DNA of 64,000 nt from a bacterium (GTDB taxonomy: Bacteria; Planctomycetota; Planctomycetia; Planctomycetales; Planctomycetaceae). The translations under genes and the position numbers were made by a program. The notes beneath the pieces were generated by a model. That model saw nothing but the letters and a program-made list of their open reading frames with translations. It was not told the DNA's origin and did no database searches. Shown here piece by piece: positions 27,615 through 37,900 of this stretch. The DNA is taken from contig WGME01000013.1 of NCBI GenBank assembly GCA_016125225.1, positions 186,001-250,000 of the forward strand, read 5' to 3'. Numbering within the stretch: position 1 is the first letter of the stretch; each line of letters begins with the position of its first letter.

Positions 27615-30600
27615 TTCGTAACATGCTGCGTCTGGCTGTGGTCCTGGCCCTCATCGCAGGGGGGGCGATGGCCTGGATGTACTACCGCAGTGACGAATTG
27701 CTGCGGGCGGAAATTCTCAAGCAACTCTCCGCCGCGTTGCCAGAAACGACGGTGACAATCGAACGTGCGAACTTCGATTTGCGCGGGCGTGTGCGTATCT
27801 TCGATCTGACTCTTAAACGCCCGCAGGAAATCCAGCCATTCCTGACCATCGCGGAGACCATTGTTACAGTCGACCAACAGCAACTGGCAAAAGACCAGCG
27901 TGTGCTGGTCGAATCGGTACGGATTAGCCAGCCCCAACTCCGCGTGCAGCGCGATGCGACCGGACATTGGGATTTGGCAGCTCTGGTCTTTAACAAGCCC
28001 GCCGGGTCCAGCGAGCTTCCCCATCTGGAAGTTTTGCACGGCCGGATCGATGTCGTGTTGACCGACCATGCCCCCCATAGCCAGGTCAGTGTGCCGATTG
28101 AAGAACTCATGCTGACGGCGGAACCCTCGTCGCAACGGTCTTATGCCGCGACGGTCTCGTGCCGCACGTTGCTGACAGGGCAGGTGCAGGCAACGGGCGA
28201 AGTTCCGTTGGAGCCGGGTTCCTGGGCAGCCACGGCGATCGTCGAGCAGGTGCGTATCGCCCCCGAAAGTTTGAAGCTCGCGACAGTGATCTGGCCTGAT
28301 CTGCTGCCCCGGCTGCAACAGTTTCAGCGGTTGCTCGACAGTCAGATTCCTCCGGGGTTCAAACCGGCCGGTGCGGGTGAGGTGCCACCCTGGGAACTCG
28401 GGTTGACGGTATCGACCTCTCTGGAAATGGAATTGGGACAAGCTGGCTGGGATCAACCCCTGCAATGGAAACTGACGGGGCGTTTGAACGAAGGGCAGGT
28501 GACCCACGCCGCATTGCCGACGCCACTATTTGATTTGCATGGCAACTTTTCATTGAATGCGGACGAACTCTCGGTCCCGGCAATCTCGGCTCGAAATGGT
28601 CAATGTGCCTTGCAGGCGACGGCGTCGGCCACGCGAGCTGGTGGTCTGAATGTATTGTTGCGTGGGCAGGGTATCGCCCTGGATGATCCACTGACGGCTC
28701 GACTTCCCGATGGCCTGCAACGGCAACTGCGGGCGTTGGCTCTCTCGGGAATGGTCGATGGACAGCTGCAGTTTCAGCGGGCTCCGAGTGGTGCTCATCA
28801 GATTGATGCGGAAGCTCAACTGTCCAAAGGGACCGTGCAACACGAACGTTTTCCCGTGCTGTTGCGCGAAGTGGCGGGCAAACTTTCCTGGCACAACGAT
28901 CTCATGCAGATTCAGGGCCAGGGACTCGCCGGAACCCGACCCGTGCAAGTCTGGGGCACCATTCATCATCCCGGACCCACGGGAGACGCGGTCTTCGACG
29001 TGCGAGTCGATGATGTGCTGTTGGATGACAGTGTTCGACAGGCATTGCCGGACAGCGTTGGGCGTGTCGTGGATGACTTGCAGTTCCAAGGGCGGGGTGA
29101 TGTGCGAGCCCGCTTCATTCGTCCCAGTGGCTTGAATCAGAAATATGACACCTATCTGCTGGTGAATGTCCGCGATTCTCAGATGCGGTTCCAAGAATTT
29201 CCGTACCCGCTTTCCAAGCTGAGTGGACGGCTACGCTGGCACGACGCCGAGCATCTGGTGGCGTTCGAAGAACTACGGGCCGAACATGATGGCACCACCT
29301 TGACCGGAGCAGGGCAGTATCGGCTGCAGCCCTCGCCCGGACAGCTCAATCTAGCGATTGATGCTTCCAACGCCGCATTCGATCGGGCCTTGTATGCCGC
29401 CTTACCGGCGAGCTTGCAAGAGGTTTGGACCGCGTTTTCTCCCCAGGGTCGGTTCGATGCCCGCACGGTGATTGGCTGGACCCCGGGGCAACCCGTGCAA
29501 GTCGAGGTTCCGCGACTGCAGGTGCTGGACGCGAACGTCTTGATGCGGGACTTTCGCTATCCCTTTCGCGACTTTCAGGGAGTCTTTCGTTACGAGCCTC
29601 TGACGGAAGGTTCGAAGGTGGTCATCGAACAGTTTTCCTGTCGCCATGATGACACCCGTGTGAATGGGCAAGGCGAAGCGTTATGCCATCCTGACAACAC
29701 CGTAACGGTTTCTTTGAGCGAACTGCATGTCGATGATCTTTCGCCATCGGTTTCATTACGGAGTGCCTTACCACAGCAGTTGCAGGATGTGATCGAGATT
29801 CTGAATCCCTCGGGCCGCTTCTCGTTCGCCGGGCCAGTGAAACTCTATGGCGATCCGCAGCGGGGGGGATTGGTGGGGGCCGCCTGGGATTTTCAGGTCT
29901 TGCTCGCCGGTTGTGCCCTCAATGCTGGGTTGCGTCTCGATGATATTCATGGCCGCGTCCATTTTGCCGGCCGCTGGACACCCCGGCAGACCGAGCTTTC
30001 CGGGCAATTGGATCTCGATGCGTTCGATGTGTGGGGCAATCATCAGCTCACAAAAATTCGCGGTCCCTTTCAGCTCAAGGACGGAATCCTGGTGATGGGA
30101 TCGGCCCAGGTGGTCACGCCCACCACGGCGGCGTCGACACCCCGTGTGACCGCAGCTGAGCGGATTTCCGCCCAGGCCTTTGACGGCGAAGCGATGCTGG
30201 ATGCCGTCGTCGATTTGAATCATCACGACCCCGATTACCGGGCCCATCTCGAACTGAATAATGCCAGTCTCGAAAAATATGCCATGCGGCATCTGCGGGG
30301 GTTCAGCAATGTGCGGGGCCTGATGAATGGCTGGATGGATTTGCGTGGCCGTGGGGTCGAAGCACGCGGATTGACCGGGAACGGACAGTTGCAGATTAGT
30401 CCGGCGGCCCTGTATGAGTTGCCAGTGTTTCTGCAGATTTTCCAGTTGCCGCAATTTGCTCCCATTGACCGAACAGCTTTCAATTACGCGAACTTCATTT
30501 TCCGGATCGACAACGAGCGCTTCAATTTCGAGGCGATGGATCTGGTCGGAAATACCTTGAGTCTCCGTGGTCGCGGGATGATTCGGTTCGATGGGGCGGT

Positions 30601-30883
30601 GCTGCTCGATTTTTTCACGATGCAGCCACGTAACCCTGTACGCGTGCCGGGATTGCGGGAATTGGTCGGCGTGGTGGGCATGGTGAGTCAGGGGTGGGTC
30701 GCCGTCGAGGTCCGCGGGCCGATCAGTGCTCCGGTAGCACGGGTTGTTCCATTTCCTGCCGTCGATGAAGCCCTGCAGCAATTCCTCGGCGCCTTCGATC
30801 CCCGGGCCATGGGGCCCTCCGCCAATCAGCGCCGAGGACCGTCACAGATGGGGAATCCTCCGGGAGAATCCCCACGGCGATGA
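27602..30883 (+). CDS. AsmA/YhdP-like large envelope protein
   Basis: A 1093-aa protein with one N-terminal membrane anchor (LRLAVVLALIAGGAMAWMYY) followed by a very long beta-rich body. The N-terminal segment (LLRAEILKQLSAALPETTVTIERANFDLRGRVRIFDLTL in pattern) and the C-terminal block (IFQLPQFAPIDRTAFNYANF and LVGNTLSLRGRGMI) are typical of AsmA-like proteins. This family includes bridge-like proteins linked to lipid transport between membranes. It starts at GTG 27602 inside the end of the glycosyltransferase gene, a coupling that suggests a joint role in building an outer-membrane or surface component. Family assignment is by pattern; the function is inferred. Confidence 0.78.
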   Translation: MGRLIRNMLRLAVVLALIAGGAMAWMYYRSDELLRAEILKQLSAALPETTVTIERANFDLRGRVRIFDLTLKRPQEIQPFLTIAETIVTVDQQQLAKDQRVLVESVRISQPQLRVQRDATGHWDLAALVFNKPAGSSELPHLEVLHGRIDVVLTDHAPHSQVSVPIEELMLTAEPSSQRSYAATVSCRTLLTGQVQATGEVPLEPGSWAATAIVEQVRIAPESLKLATVIWPDLLPRLQQFQRLLDSQIPPGFKPAGAGEVPPWELGLTVSTSLEMELGQAGWDQPLQWKLTGRLNEGQVTHAALPTPLFDLHGNFSLNADELSVPAISARNGQCALQATASATRAGGLNVLLRGQGIALDDPLTARLPDGLQRQLRALALSGMVDGQLQFQRAPSGAHQIDAEAQLSKGTVQHERFPVLLREVAGKLSWHNDLMQIQGQGLAGTRPVQVWGTIHHPGPTGDAVFDVRVDDVLLDDSVRQALPDSVGRVVDDLQFQGRGDVRARFIRPSGLNQKYDTYLLVNVRDSQMRFQEFPYPLSKLSGRLRWHDAEHLVAFEELRAEHDGTTLTGAGQYRLQPSPGQLNLAIDASNAAFDRALYAALPASLQEVWTAFSPQGRFDARTVIGWTPGQPVQVEVPRLQVLDANVLMRDFRYPFRDFQGVFRYEPLTEGSKVVIEQFSCRHDDTRVNGQGEALCHPDNTVTVSLSELHVDDLSPSVSLRSALPQQLQDVIEILNPSGRFSFAGPVKLYGDPQRGGLVGAAWDFQVLLAGCALNAGLRLDDIHGRVHFAGRWTPRQTELSGQLDLDAFDVWGNHQLTKIRGPFQLKDGILVMGSAQVVTPTTAASTPRVTAAERISAQAFDGEAMLDAVVDLNHHDPDYRAHLELNNASLEKYAMRHLRGFSNVRGLMNGWMDLRGRGVEARGLTGNGQLQISPAALYELPVFLQIFQLPQFAPIDRTAFNYANFIFRIDNERFNFEAMDLVGNTLSLRGRGMIRFDGAVLLDFFTMQPRNPVRVPGLRELVGVVGMVSQGWVAVEVRGPISAPVARVVPFPAVDEALQQFLGAFDPRAMGPSANQRRGPSQMGNPPGESPRR

Positions 30884-31001
30884 TCCGATACACCCGATTT
30901 TTGCGTTCACACTGCAGGATCGCACGAACATTTTCGACTCCTGACACGTCAGAGAGAGCGCCGTCGGTGACTGAGCATCCGATGGCTGAGGGTTTTTACG
31001 C

Positions 31002-31790
31002 ATGCAGCCCACCGTGACCAACTCCGATTCTGGGACATCCACAGTCACCGACTGGGACCCGGATCGCTATGCGCAGCATGCCCGCTTTGTGTCGGATTAC
31101 GGCCGTTCACTCATCGACTGGCTGCAACCGCAACCGGGGGAACGCATTCTCGATTTGGGTTGCGGTGATGGGGTATTAACCGCAACGTTGAAAGATCTGG
31201 GCTGCCGCGTCGTCGGCGTGGATGCCAGTGCCCGGCAGGTGGATGCGGCCCGCCGCAAGGGTCTCACCGCACTGGTTTGCAACGGCGAAGACTTGCCGTT
31301 CTCGCGACAGTTCGATGCCGTCTTTTCGAACGCCGCTTTGCATTGGATGCGTCGGCCCGATGCCGTGCTCGCCGGGGTTAGCCGGTCTTTGAAATCGAAG
31401 GGCCGCTTCGTGGCCGAGTTCGGCGGTGCGGGGAATGTGGCGGCCATCACCAATGCATTACGCCAGTCGCTCAAGACACGGGGATATAACTTCGAGCAAC
31501 TGAGCCCGTGGTACTTTCCGGAACCGGAGGAATACGGCCAAAAACTGAAAGGTGCCGGGTTCGATATTCTGGCGATCGAAAAGTATCCCCGACCGACGCC
31601 GTTGCCCAGCGACATCATCGGCTGGCTCGAAACCTTCGCGCAATCGTTCACCATCGGTTGGTCGCCAGCGGATCGCACCGCCCTCTTCAGCGATGTCCGT
31701 GAACAACTGCGGCCCCAACTCTGTAGTGCTGAGGGGCAATGGACGGCGGACTATGTGCGACTCCGTTTTGTCGCCGTCAAGCAGAAGTAG
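31002..31790 (+). CDS. SAM-dependent class I methyltransferase
   Basis: A 262-aa methyltransferase. Motif I is ILDLGCGDGVLTATLKDLG, the acidic end of strand 2 is VVGVDASARQVDAAR, the next motif is ALVCNGEDLPF, and motif IV is FDAVFSNAALHWM. The order and the NAALHW signature resemble the trans-aconitate methyltransferase/UbiE-like groups; the true substrate is unknown. It begins at ATG 31002. It converges with pheT with only three bases between the stop codons, so no terminator is visible between them. Confidence 0.9.
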   Translation: MQPTVTNSDSGTSTVTDWDPDRYAQHARFVSDYGRSLIDWLQPQPGERILDLGCGDGVLTATLKDLGCRVVGVDASARQVDAARRKGLTALVCNGEDLPFSRQFDAVFSNAALHWMRRPDAVLAGVSRSLKSKGRFVAEFGGAGNVAAITNALRQSLKTRGYNFEQLSPWYFPEPEEYGQKLKGAGFDILAIEKYPRPTPLPSDIIGWLETFAQSFTIGWSPADRTALFSDVREQLRPQLCSAEGQWTADYVRLRFVAVKQK

Positions 31791-31793
31791 CCA

Positions 31794-33821
31794 TCACGCC
31801 CGCAAGGTTGCCTGCAGGGACGATTCGCACGCCTTCACGACTGCTGCTTGGGCAGCATCCACTTCATCGCTGGTCAATGTGCGATCCGGCGCACGGAACG
31901 TAAGCGTCACCACGTAAGACTTCTTGTCAGCACCGAGCTGCTTGCCGCGATACTGGCTCGCGAACTGCACCTGTTCCAGTAACGGACCAGCAGCACTACG
32001 AACTGCTTGTTCGAGGTCGGACCAGAGCACCGGTTCATCCAGCACGAAGTTCAAATCGCGCACCATGCCGGGGTACTCGGGCAGCTTTTGAGCGCGCGGC
32101 ACCAGATCGGCATTCCGTTCGGCCAATTGCAGGTCGAGTTCGGCAACACAGACCACATCCCGCAAGTCGGCGGCGTCGCACACGCTGCGATCAAGTTCGC
32201 CCAGCCAACCCCAGCGGACACCATTCCACAACACTTCCGCCCCACGCCCCGGCGTGAACTGCGGCAAGTCACACGGTCGGACCGTGAGTTGCCCGTGCGG
32301 CTGAATCCGTCGGGCCAGCAGTTCAGTCACACCCTTCAATTCCAGATACGATTGGCCAGTCACCAACCCGATCTGCCACGGTTCGACTTCATGTTCGATG
32401 CGATCCGGATCAGCCGCCAGATAAACCTTCGCAATCTCAAACAACTTCGCTTGGAAATTCCCATGTCGTTCATTAGCCCGGCGGCACGTGATCAAGCTCG
32501 GGATCAGCGACCGCCGCAACAGGTTCTCTTGCCGGCGTGATGAATGATCAACATAGAGTGCCGCGACATCGGGCCGGGGATTGAACCACTGCTGTTCGTT
32601 TTCCGACGTGAACGCCGCCGTCATTGCTTCATGGAAACCGACTGCCGTGAGCGTTTCACCGATGCGTTCGACGACCCGTTCCCGTTGCGATTTGCTGCTG
32701 GAACACAACGGCACCGCGACATCGTCTGACAGATGGTCGTACCCATAGATGCGGGCCACTTCTTCGATGAGGTCAATCTCACGACTCAGATCGCGTCGCC
32801 ATGTTGGCGCACGGAACGTCGCCCGTTCCGCCGTCGCTGTGCCGATTTGTTCCAGACCCAACCGCTGCAGAATACCAATGGCGGTCTCTGCGGGAATGTC
32901 GATGCCGAGCACTTTCTGGAACCGCGCGAATCGCAGCGAAATCTCGGGGCCTGATGGCGCAGGGGTTTCACCGGCCGAGACCACACCCTCGCACAATTCC
33001 CCGCCGGCAAGTTCGAGAATCAACTCGCAACAGCGGCGGCTGGCATAGTCCGGTCCCTGCGGATCGAGAGCCCGCTCGAACCGATACGAGGACGGTGAAT
33101 GCAGATCGAGTTTTCTCGCCGTGTTCCGCACCGACAGCGGCGCGAACAAGGCCGCTTCAATCAGCACGTTGGTCGTACGGTCCGAAATCTCACTATCGAA
33201 GCCCCCCATCACCCCAGCCAGGGCCACCGGCCGCTGAGCATCAGCGATCAAGCACATCTCAGGTGAGAGCTCGTACTCCTTCTGATTGATCGCCTTGAAC
33301 TTTTCCCCCTTCTTCGCAGGCCGCACGATGATCTGCGCACCATGCAACCGATCGAGATCGAACGCATGCAGCGGCTGAGCACATTCCAGCATCACATAGT
33401 TGGTGATATCCACCACATTGTTCACACAGGCAATGCCCACGGCTTGCAGGCGTTGCTGCATCCACGCCGGGCTGGGGCCGATCTTCACACCACGAATCAC
33501 CCGGGCGTGATACTGCGAACACAATTCCGGTGCATCAATGCGGACCGCAATCTGCTTCGCGGCTGGTGAGGAACAGCTCACCGGTTGAGCCGCCGGGATT
33601 TTCAGCGTCTGATCATAGAGCACCGCGATTTCCCGCGCGACACCGAGATGCCCGAGACAGTCGGGCCGGTTGCTGGTGACTTCGAGATCAATCACCCAGT
33701 CCTTGCCGTACGCTTCGTACTCTTCAAGGTTAAGTCCGGACATGGTGAGCCGATCGGTCAACTCCTCGACCGACATTTCGAGGGCCACGTACTGTTTCAG
33801 CCAATCCCAACTGACAAGCAT
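31794..33821 (-). CDS. pheT: phenylalanine-tRNA ligase beta subunit, short form
   Basis: A 675-aa PheT. It begins MLVSWDWLKQYVAL and passes directly into DWVIDLEVTSNRPDCLGHLGVAREIA, so the EMAP-II-like tRNA-binding domain (about 110 residues) found in the ~790-aa E. coli type is absent. The B3/4 editing domain follows, then the B5 domain near residues 290-360 and the catalytic-like core. The C-terminal anticodon-binding (FDX-ACB) domain includes YPGMVRDLNFVLDEPV. PheS, its obligate partner, is not adjacent: the upstream 1 kb holds a promoter and a decayed toxin-antitoxin pair. A good promoter lies at 33965-33993. Confidence 0.95.
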   Translation of the reverse strand: MLVSWDWLKQYVALEMSVEELTDRLTMSGLNLEEYEAYGKDWVIDLEVTSNRPDCLGHLGVAREIAVLYDQTLKIPAAQPVSCSSPAAKQIAVRIDAPELCSQYHARVIRGVKIGPSPAWMQQRLQAVGIACVNNVVDITNYVMLECAQPLHAFDLDRLHGAQIIVRPAKKGEKFKAINQKEYELSPEMCLIADAQRPVALAGVMGGFDSEISDRTTNVLIEAALFAPLSVRNTARKLDLHSPSSYRFERALDPQGPDYASRRCCELILELAGGELCEGVVSAGETPAPSGPEISLRFARFQKVLGIDIPAETAIGILQRLGLEQIGTATAERATFRAPTWRRDLSREIDLIEEVARIYGYDHLSDDVAVPLCSSSKSQRERVVERIGETLTAVGFHEAMTAAFTSENEQQWFNPRPDVAALYVDHSSRRQENLLRRSLIPSLITCRRANERHGNFQAKLFEIAKVYLAADPDRIEHEVEPWQIGLVTGQSYLELKGVTELLARRIQPHGQLTVRPCDLPQFTPGRGAEVLWNGVRWGWLGELDRSVCDAADLRDVVCVAELDLQLAERNADLVPRAQKLPEYPGMVRDLNFVLDEPVLWSDLEQAVRSAAGPLLEQVQFASQYRGKQLGADKKSYVVTLTFRAPDRTLTSDEVDAAQAAVVKACESSLQATLRA

Positions 33822-33964
33822 GACAAGGTCCGTAGGTCTGTTTGCGAGTGTGCATTTTCGGTGCTGGTGGGGTAAGCAGCGAGAGCCATCCCATACCGCG
33901 CAGGTTCGCGTTCCGTTATCACATTCACGAACGTATCCGCCGTCCCAGCAGCGACTTGGGCGAG

Positions 33965-33993
33965 ATGATAGCGGAAATCGGAGAGACTGTCGA
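33965..33993 (-). promoter_or_regulatory. promoter of pheT
   Basis: On the minus strand TCGACA, a 17-base spacer, TATCAT. The expected transcription start lies about 135 bases before the pheT ATG; I see no T-box or attenuator in that leader. Confidence 0.6.
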
Positions 33994-34102
33994 ATGGCGA
34001 GAGTGACTGAGCTTTGAGTCGTTAAGTGCGAAAGAGTTCAGGTAAACTCGTGAATCGATCAGTCCCGATGCTTCCAGTTACCGGGCCAACGTGATGCTTG
34101 GG

Positions 34103-34213
34103 CTACGGCCAGCATTCAGTCCGTTTGACCCCCTTACCCGGAAATCGAGTAGGTAGGGAAATCGCTTCATCGAGTTCTGCCTCGTCTTCGATGTGGAACA
34201 GAACCGCTTACAT
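34103..34213 (-). pseudogene. remnant of a RelE/ParE-family toxin gene
   Basis: Reading from ATG 34213 the second codon is TAA, after which the frame continues AVLFHIEDEAELDEAIS, the characteristic N-terminal helix of RelE/ParE-type toxins (normally FHPEAEAELDEA...). Similarity stops after about 17 residues; the frame then runs through unrelated sequence to a stop at 34103. The gene is thus both nonsense-mutated and truncated. It lies directly after the antitoxin remnant on the same strand, in the usual order for this type of module. Confidence 0.65.
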
Positions 34214-34445
34214 GAAGTTGAAACCGTTCCATCATCCGCTGTTCGACATCAGTCCACGGGACCGGTTTGGATTGCTCGGCATCCATCTCAACGGCACGCC
34301 GGTCCAGCGTCTCTCGCCACTCCTAGCTGAGCCAGAACGACTGATCCTCTTCCAGTGACGCCGCCAGTTCGCGGATCACTTCGAGACGTTCGTCATGCGG
34401 CAGCAAGCGGCCTTGTGATAGCACGTCAGCTTGTGAGGTAGACAT
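34167..34445 (-). pseudogene. remnant antitoxin gene (addiction module component, TIGR02574-like) with in-frame stop
   Basis: It starts at ATG 34445 and reads MSTSQADVLSQGRLLPHDER and LEVIRELAASLEEDQSFWLS, then TAG (34323-34325). In the same frame the family pattern resumes: EWRETLDRRAVEMDAEQSKP, then VPWTDVEQRMMERFQLH. The match on both sides of the stop shows that a single base change has split the gene. GAGGG lies upstream of the start. Without readthrough only 40 residues would be made. The partner toxin remnant follows. Confidence 0.7.
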
Positions 34446-34903
34446 GATAATTTCCCTCAGATATCTGGCACTCGGGGCGAACTGCCGACAATTCTTGGAT
34501 TCTCCGATACTGTCGATGGGCCTGCTATGCCATTCAAAAGAGGGGCGGATGATTTGTCGGAAGCGGCTTTGTTAGCAGGATGTTAACGGTCTGTTACCGC
34601 ACTTTTTAGATATAGCCGGTCGTCAACTCGGGAGCGATTTCCTGAAAAGAAATGTGCGTTTGTTGTCTGAACCTGTTGGGTTTCGAGGGAACCCTGATGA
34701 ATGTTAACGCACCATGAAAGAAGGGGTTAGCTTGTCACTATATGTCCTGAATCTGCATGGCCACCATTCAAATCTGGGTGACTGATTATTCTGACCTCGA
34801 TGTTATAGGCCCTTGCGTTCGCTCCCGATCTTGCACAATCATATAGCACGCAATGGATGTTGCAGGCTTTGGCCTCCCTGATCCCCCAACCGATTGACTT
34901 CGA
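34446..34903. promoter_or_regulatory. 458-bp AT-richer upstream region of the surface protein gene
   Basis: No gene is seen. The stretch is visibly richer in A and T than its surroundings. Candidate -10 elements are TTATAG near 34804 and ATATAG near 34842. I cannot place a convincing -35 for either. Confidence 0.35.
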
Positions 34904-37900
34904 ATGTTTCTCAAATCCTGGCTATCTCGTTGGACTAATCCTACTAATCAACCCCGTCGAACCAGGCGTGCGCGTTCTAAGTCAACGATGCTGGTCCAAT
35001 CGTATGAATCGCGGTTGCTGCTGTCGGCGTCACCGGCCGGCTCCGAGTTCCAGGTCAACACCTACACCACTGGCGCTCAAGGAATGATCGACACCCCAGC
35101 GCAATCCGTGGCGATCGACGCGGATGGAGACTTTGTCGTCGTCTGGATGAGCGATGGCCAGGATGGTAGTAGCGGCGGCATCTTCGCCCAGCGGTACAAC
35201 GCCGCCGGGGTGGCACAGGGCAGCGAGTTCCAGGTCAACACGTTCACCAGCGGCAATCAAAGGTATGCCGCAGTGGCGATGGACGCAGACGGCGACTTCG
35301 TTGTTACCTGGACAAGCTACGATCAGGACGGCAGCAGCTACGGCATTTTTGCCCAACGCTACAATGCCGCCGGGGTGGCGCAGGGGAGCGAGTTCCAGGT
35401 CAACACCTACACCACCAGTACCCAAAATCACTCCAGCGTGGCGATGAACGCGGATGGAGACTTCGTCATCACCTGGACAAGCTACGATCAGGACGGCGAC
35501 ATCTACGGCATTTTTGCCCAACGCTACAATGCCGCCGGAGTGGCGCAGGGGAGCGAGTTCCAGGTCAACACGTTCACCGACAGCGCCCAACAGCACTCCA
35601 GTGTGGCGATGGACGCGGACGGCGACTTCGTCGTTACCTGGACAAATTACGGCAGCAGCTACGGCATCTTCGCCCAGCGCTACAACGCCGCCGGGGTGGC
35701 GCAGGGCAGCGAATTCCAGGTCAACACCAACACCGTCAGCATCCCATTTCGATCCATGGTGGCCATGGACGTGGACGGGGACTTCGTCATCGCTTGGACG
35801 AGTGACGATCAGGACGGCAGCGGCAGAGGCATCTATGCCCAGCGATACAATGCGGCTGGCGTGGCCCAAGGGAGCGAGTTTCCGGTCAACACTTACACGA
35901 CTGGCAACCAACGGAACTCTGGAGTCGCCATGGACGCGGATGGAGACTTCGTCGTCACCTGGACGAGCCAGAACCAGGACGGCAGCAGCGACGGCATCTT
36001 CGCGCAACGCTACAACGCGGACGGCGTGGCCCAGGGGAGCGAGTTTCCGGTCAACACATACACAACCGGCAGCCAGCAGCCTTCCGCGGTGGCAATGGAT
36101 GCGGACGGCGACTTTGTCATCGCCTGGACGAGCAACGGCCCGGACGGCAGCGGCACCGGCGTCTTCGCGCAGCGGTTTGAGGAATCAACGGATACCGTCG
36201 GGCCGACGGTGACCGATGTGCTGGTCAATGGTCACCATCTCGACGAGAACGGCCAGTTGCTCGATCATCCGGCGACGATAACCGTCGTCTTCTCGGAAGA
36301 TCTCGCGACTTCGGGTGCGGGAAGCGTGACCGATCCCTCGAACTGGTCGCTGTTCCGGGATGGTGTCGAACAGGCGGGCCTGATTGAGAGCATCACGTTT
36401 GGTCTCAACATGGCGACCAGCAAGTACGAAGCCCTGGTAACGTTTGTGGGAACGGCCCTTCGTACAGGGACGTATCAACTCGTCGCGAAAGAGACCATCA
36501 CTGATGTCGCCGGGAACATGCTCGACGGCGATACGGATGGCGCCCCCGGTGGTGACTTCACGCGCCAGTTCCGCGTCTCGGACATCGTGACCGCCGGTGG
36601 GGAGTTTCAGGTGAACACGGTGACGACAAACGCTCAGACCTTCCCTGCTACAGCGATGGACGCGGACGGGAACTTTGTCGTCACCTGGCATAGCTATGGG
36701 CAGGACGGCAGCGAGTACGGAATATTTGCGCAGCGGTACAGTGCGACGGGGGTGGCCCAAGGGAGTGAATTCCAGGTCAACACCTATACCACGGGCTCTC
36801 AACAGTACCCTGCGGTCGCCATGGATGCGGGCGGCGACTTTGTCATCACCTGGGCAAGTTACGACCAGGACGGTAGCGGCTACGGCATTTTTGCCCAGCG
36901 CTATGATTCGGCCGGGGTGGCCCAAGGGGGTGAATTCCGGGTCAACACTCGTGCGAGCAATGAACAGACTTCTCCCAGCGTGGCGATGGACGCCGATGGC
37001 GACTTCGTGATCACCTGGCAGAGCTTCGGCCAGGACGGCAACAAATACGGCGTGTATGCCCAACGCTACAACGCCGCCGGGGTGGCGCAGGGAAGCGAAT
37101 TCCGGGTCAACACCACCACCACCCTCAGTCAACTTTACTCCAGTGTGGCGATGGACACCGACGGGGACTTCGTGATCACCTGGTCGAGCGAAAATCAGGA
37201 CGGCAACTTCTTTGGTATTTTTGCCCAACGCTTCAACGCCGCTGGGGTGGTTCAGGGAAGCGAATTTCAGGTCAACACCTTCACCACCAGCAATCAACTT
37301 CACTCCAGAGTGGCGATGGACGCCGACGGTGAATTCGTAATCGCCTGGGATAGTAGCAGCCAGGACGGCAGCGGCGGCGGCGTTTACGCCCAGCGGTACA
37401 ACGCGGCGGGCATCGCTCAGGGGAACGAATTTCAAGTCCACACCTTCACATCCAGCAACCAGTATTATCCCAGCATGGCCATGGATGCCAATGGTGACTT
37501 TGTCATCGTGTGGCTGAGCAATACCCAGGACGGCAGCGGCTACGGCGTGTATGCCCAACGCTATAACTCGCAAGGGATCGCCCAGGACAGTGAATTCCGG
37601 GTCAACACTCGTACGACGAATCAGCAGAGTTTTCCCAGCGTGGCAATGGATGCCGATGGCGACTTCGTGATCACCTGGCAGAGCCTCGGCCAGGACGGCA
37701 GCAACTACGGCATTTACGCCCAGCGTTACCGGGGCAATGTCGCTCCGATCGTGGATGCGACTTCGCCGTTGTCGATCGCCGAGAACTCCGCTGCGGGCAC
37801 CAGCGTGGGGACCGTCACCGCGACCGATGCCGACCCGACCGACACCCTCACCTACAGCTTCAGCGGCGGCAACGTCGGCAATGCCTTCGCGATCAATGCG

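Noticed and set aside
29768-30781. 337-aa antisense open frame over the AsmA-like gene
   Set aside because: Rich in His, Arg and Pro with no domain pattern; the sense frame is continuous.
34098-34358. 86-aa plus-strand frame in the pheT upstream gap
   Set aside because: It is the reverse strand of the decayed toxin-antitoxin genes, which give recognisable residues.
35030-36007. 325-aa antisense open frame over the first repeat block
   Set aside because: Same cause as the longer shadow: mirror of the sense repeats.
34904-37735. Repeats at 165-bp spacing, considered as a CRISPR or satellite array
   Set aside because: They are coding repeats of a protein with preserved frame and no spacer-like unique units.
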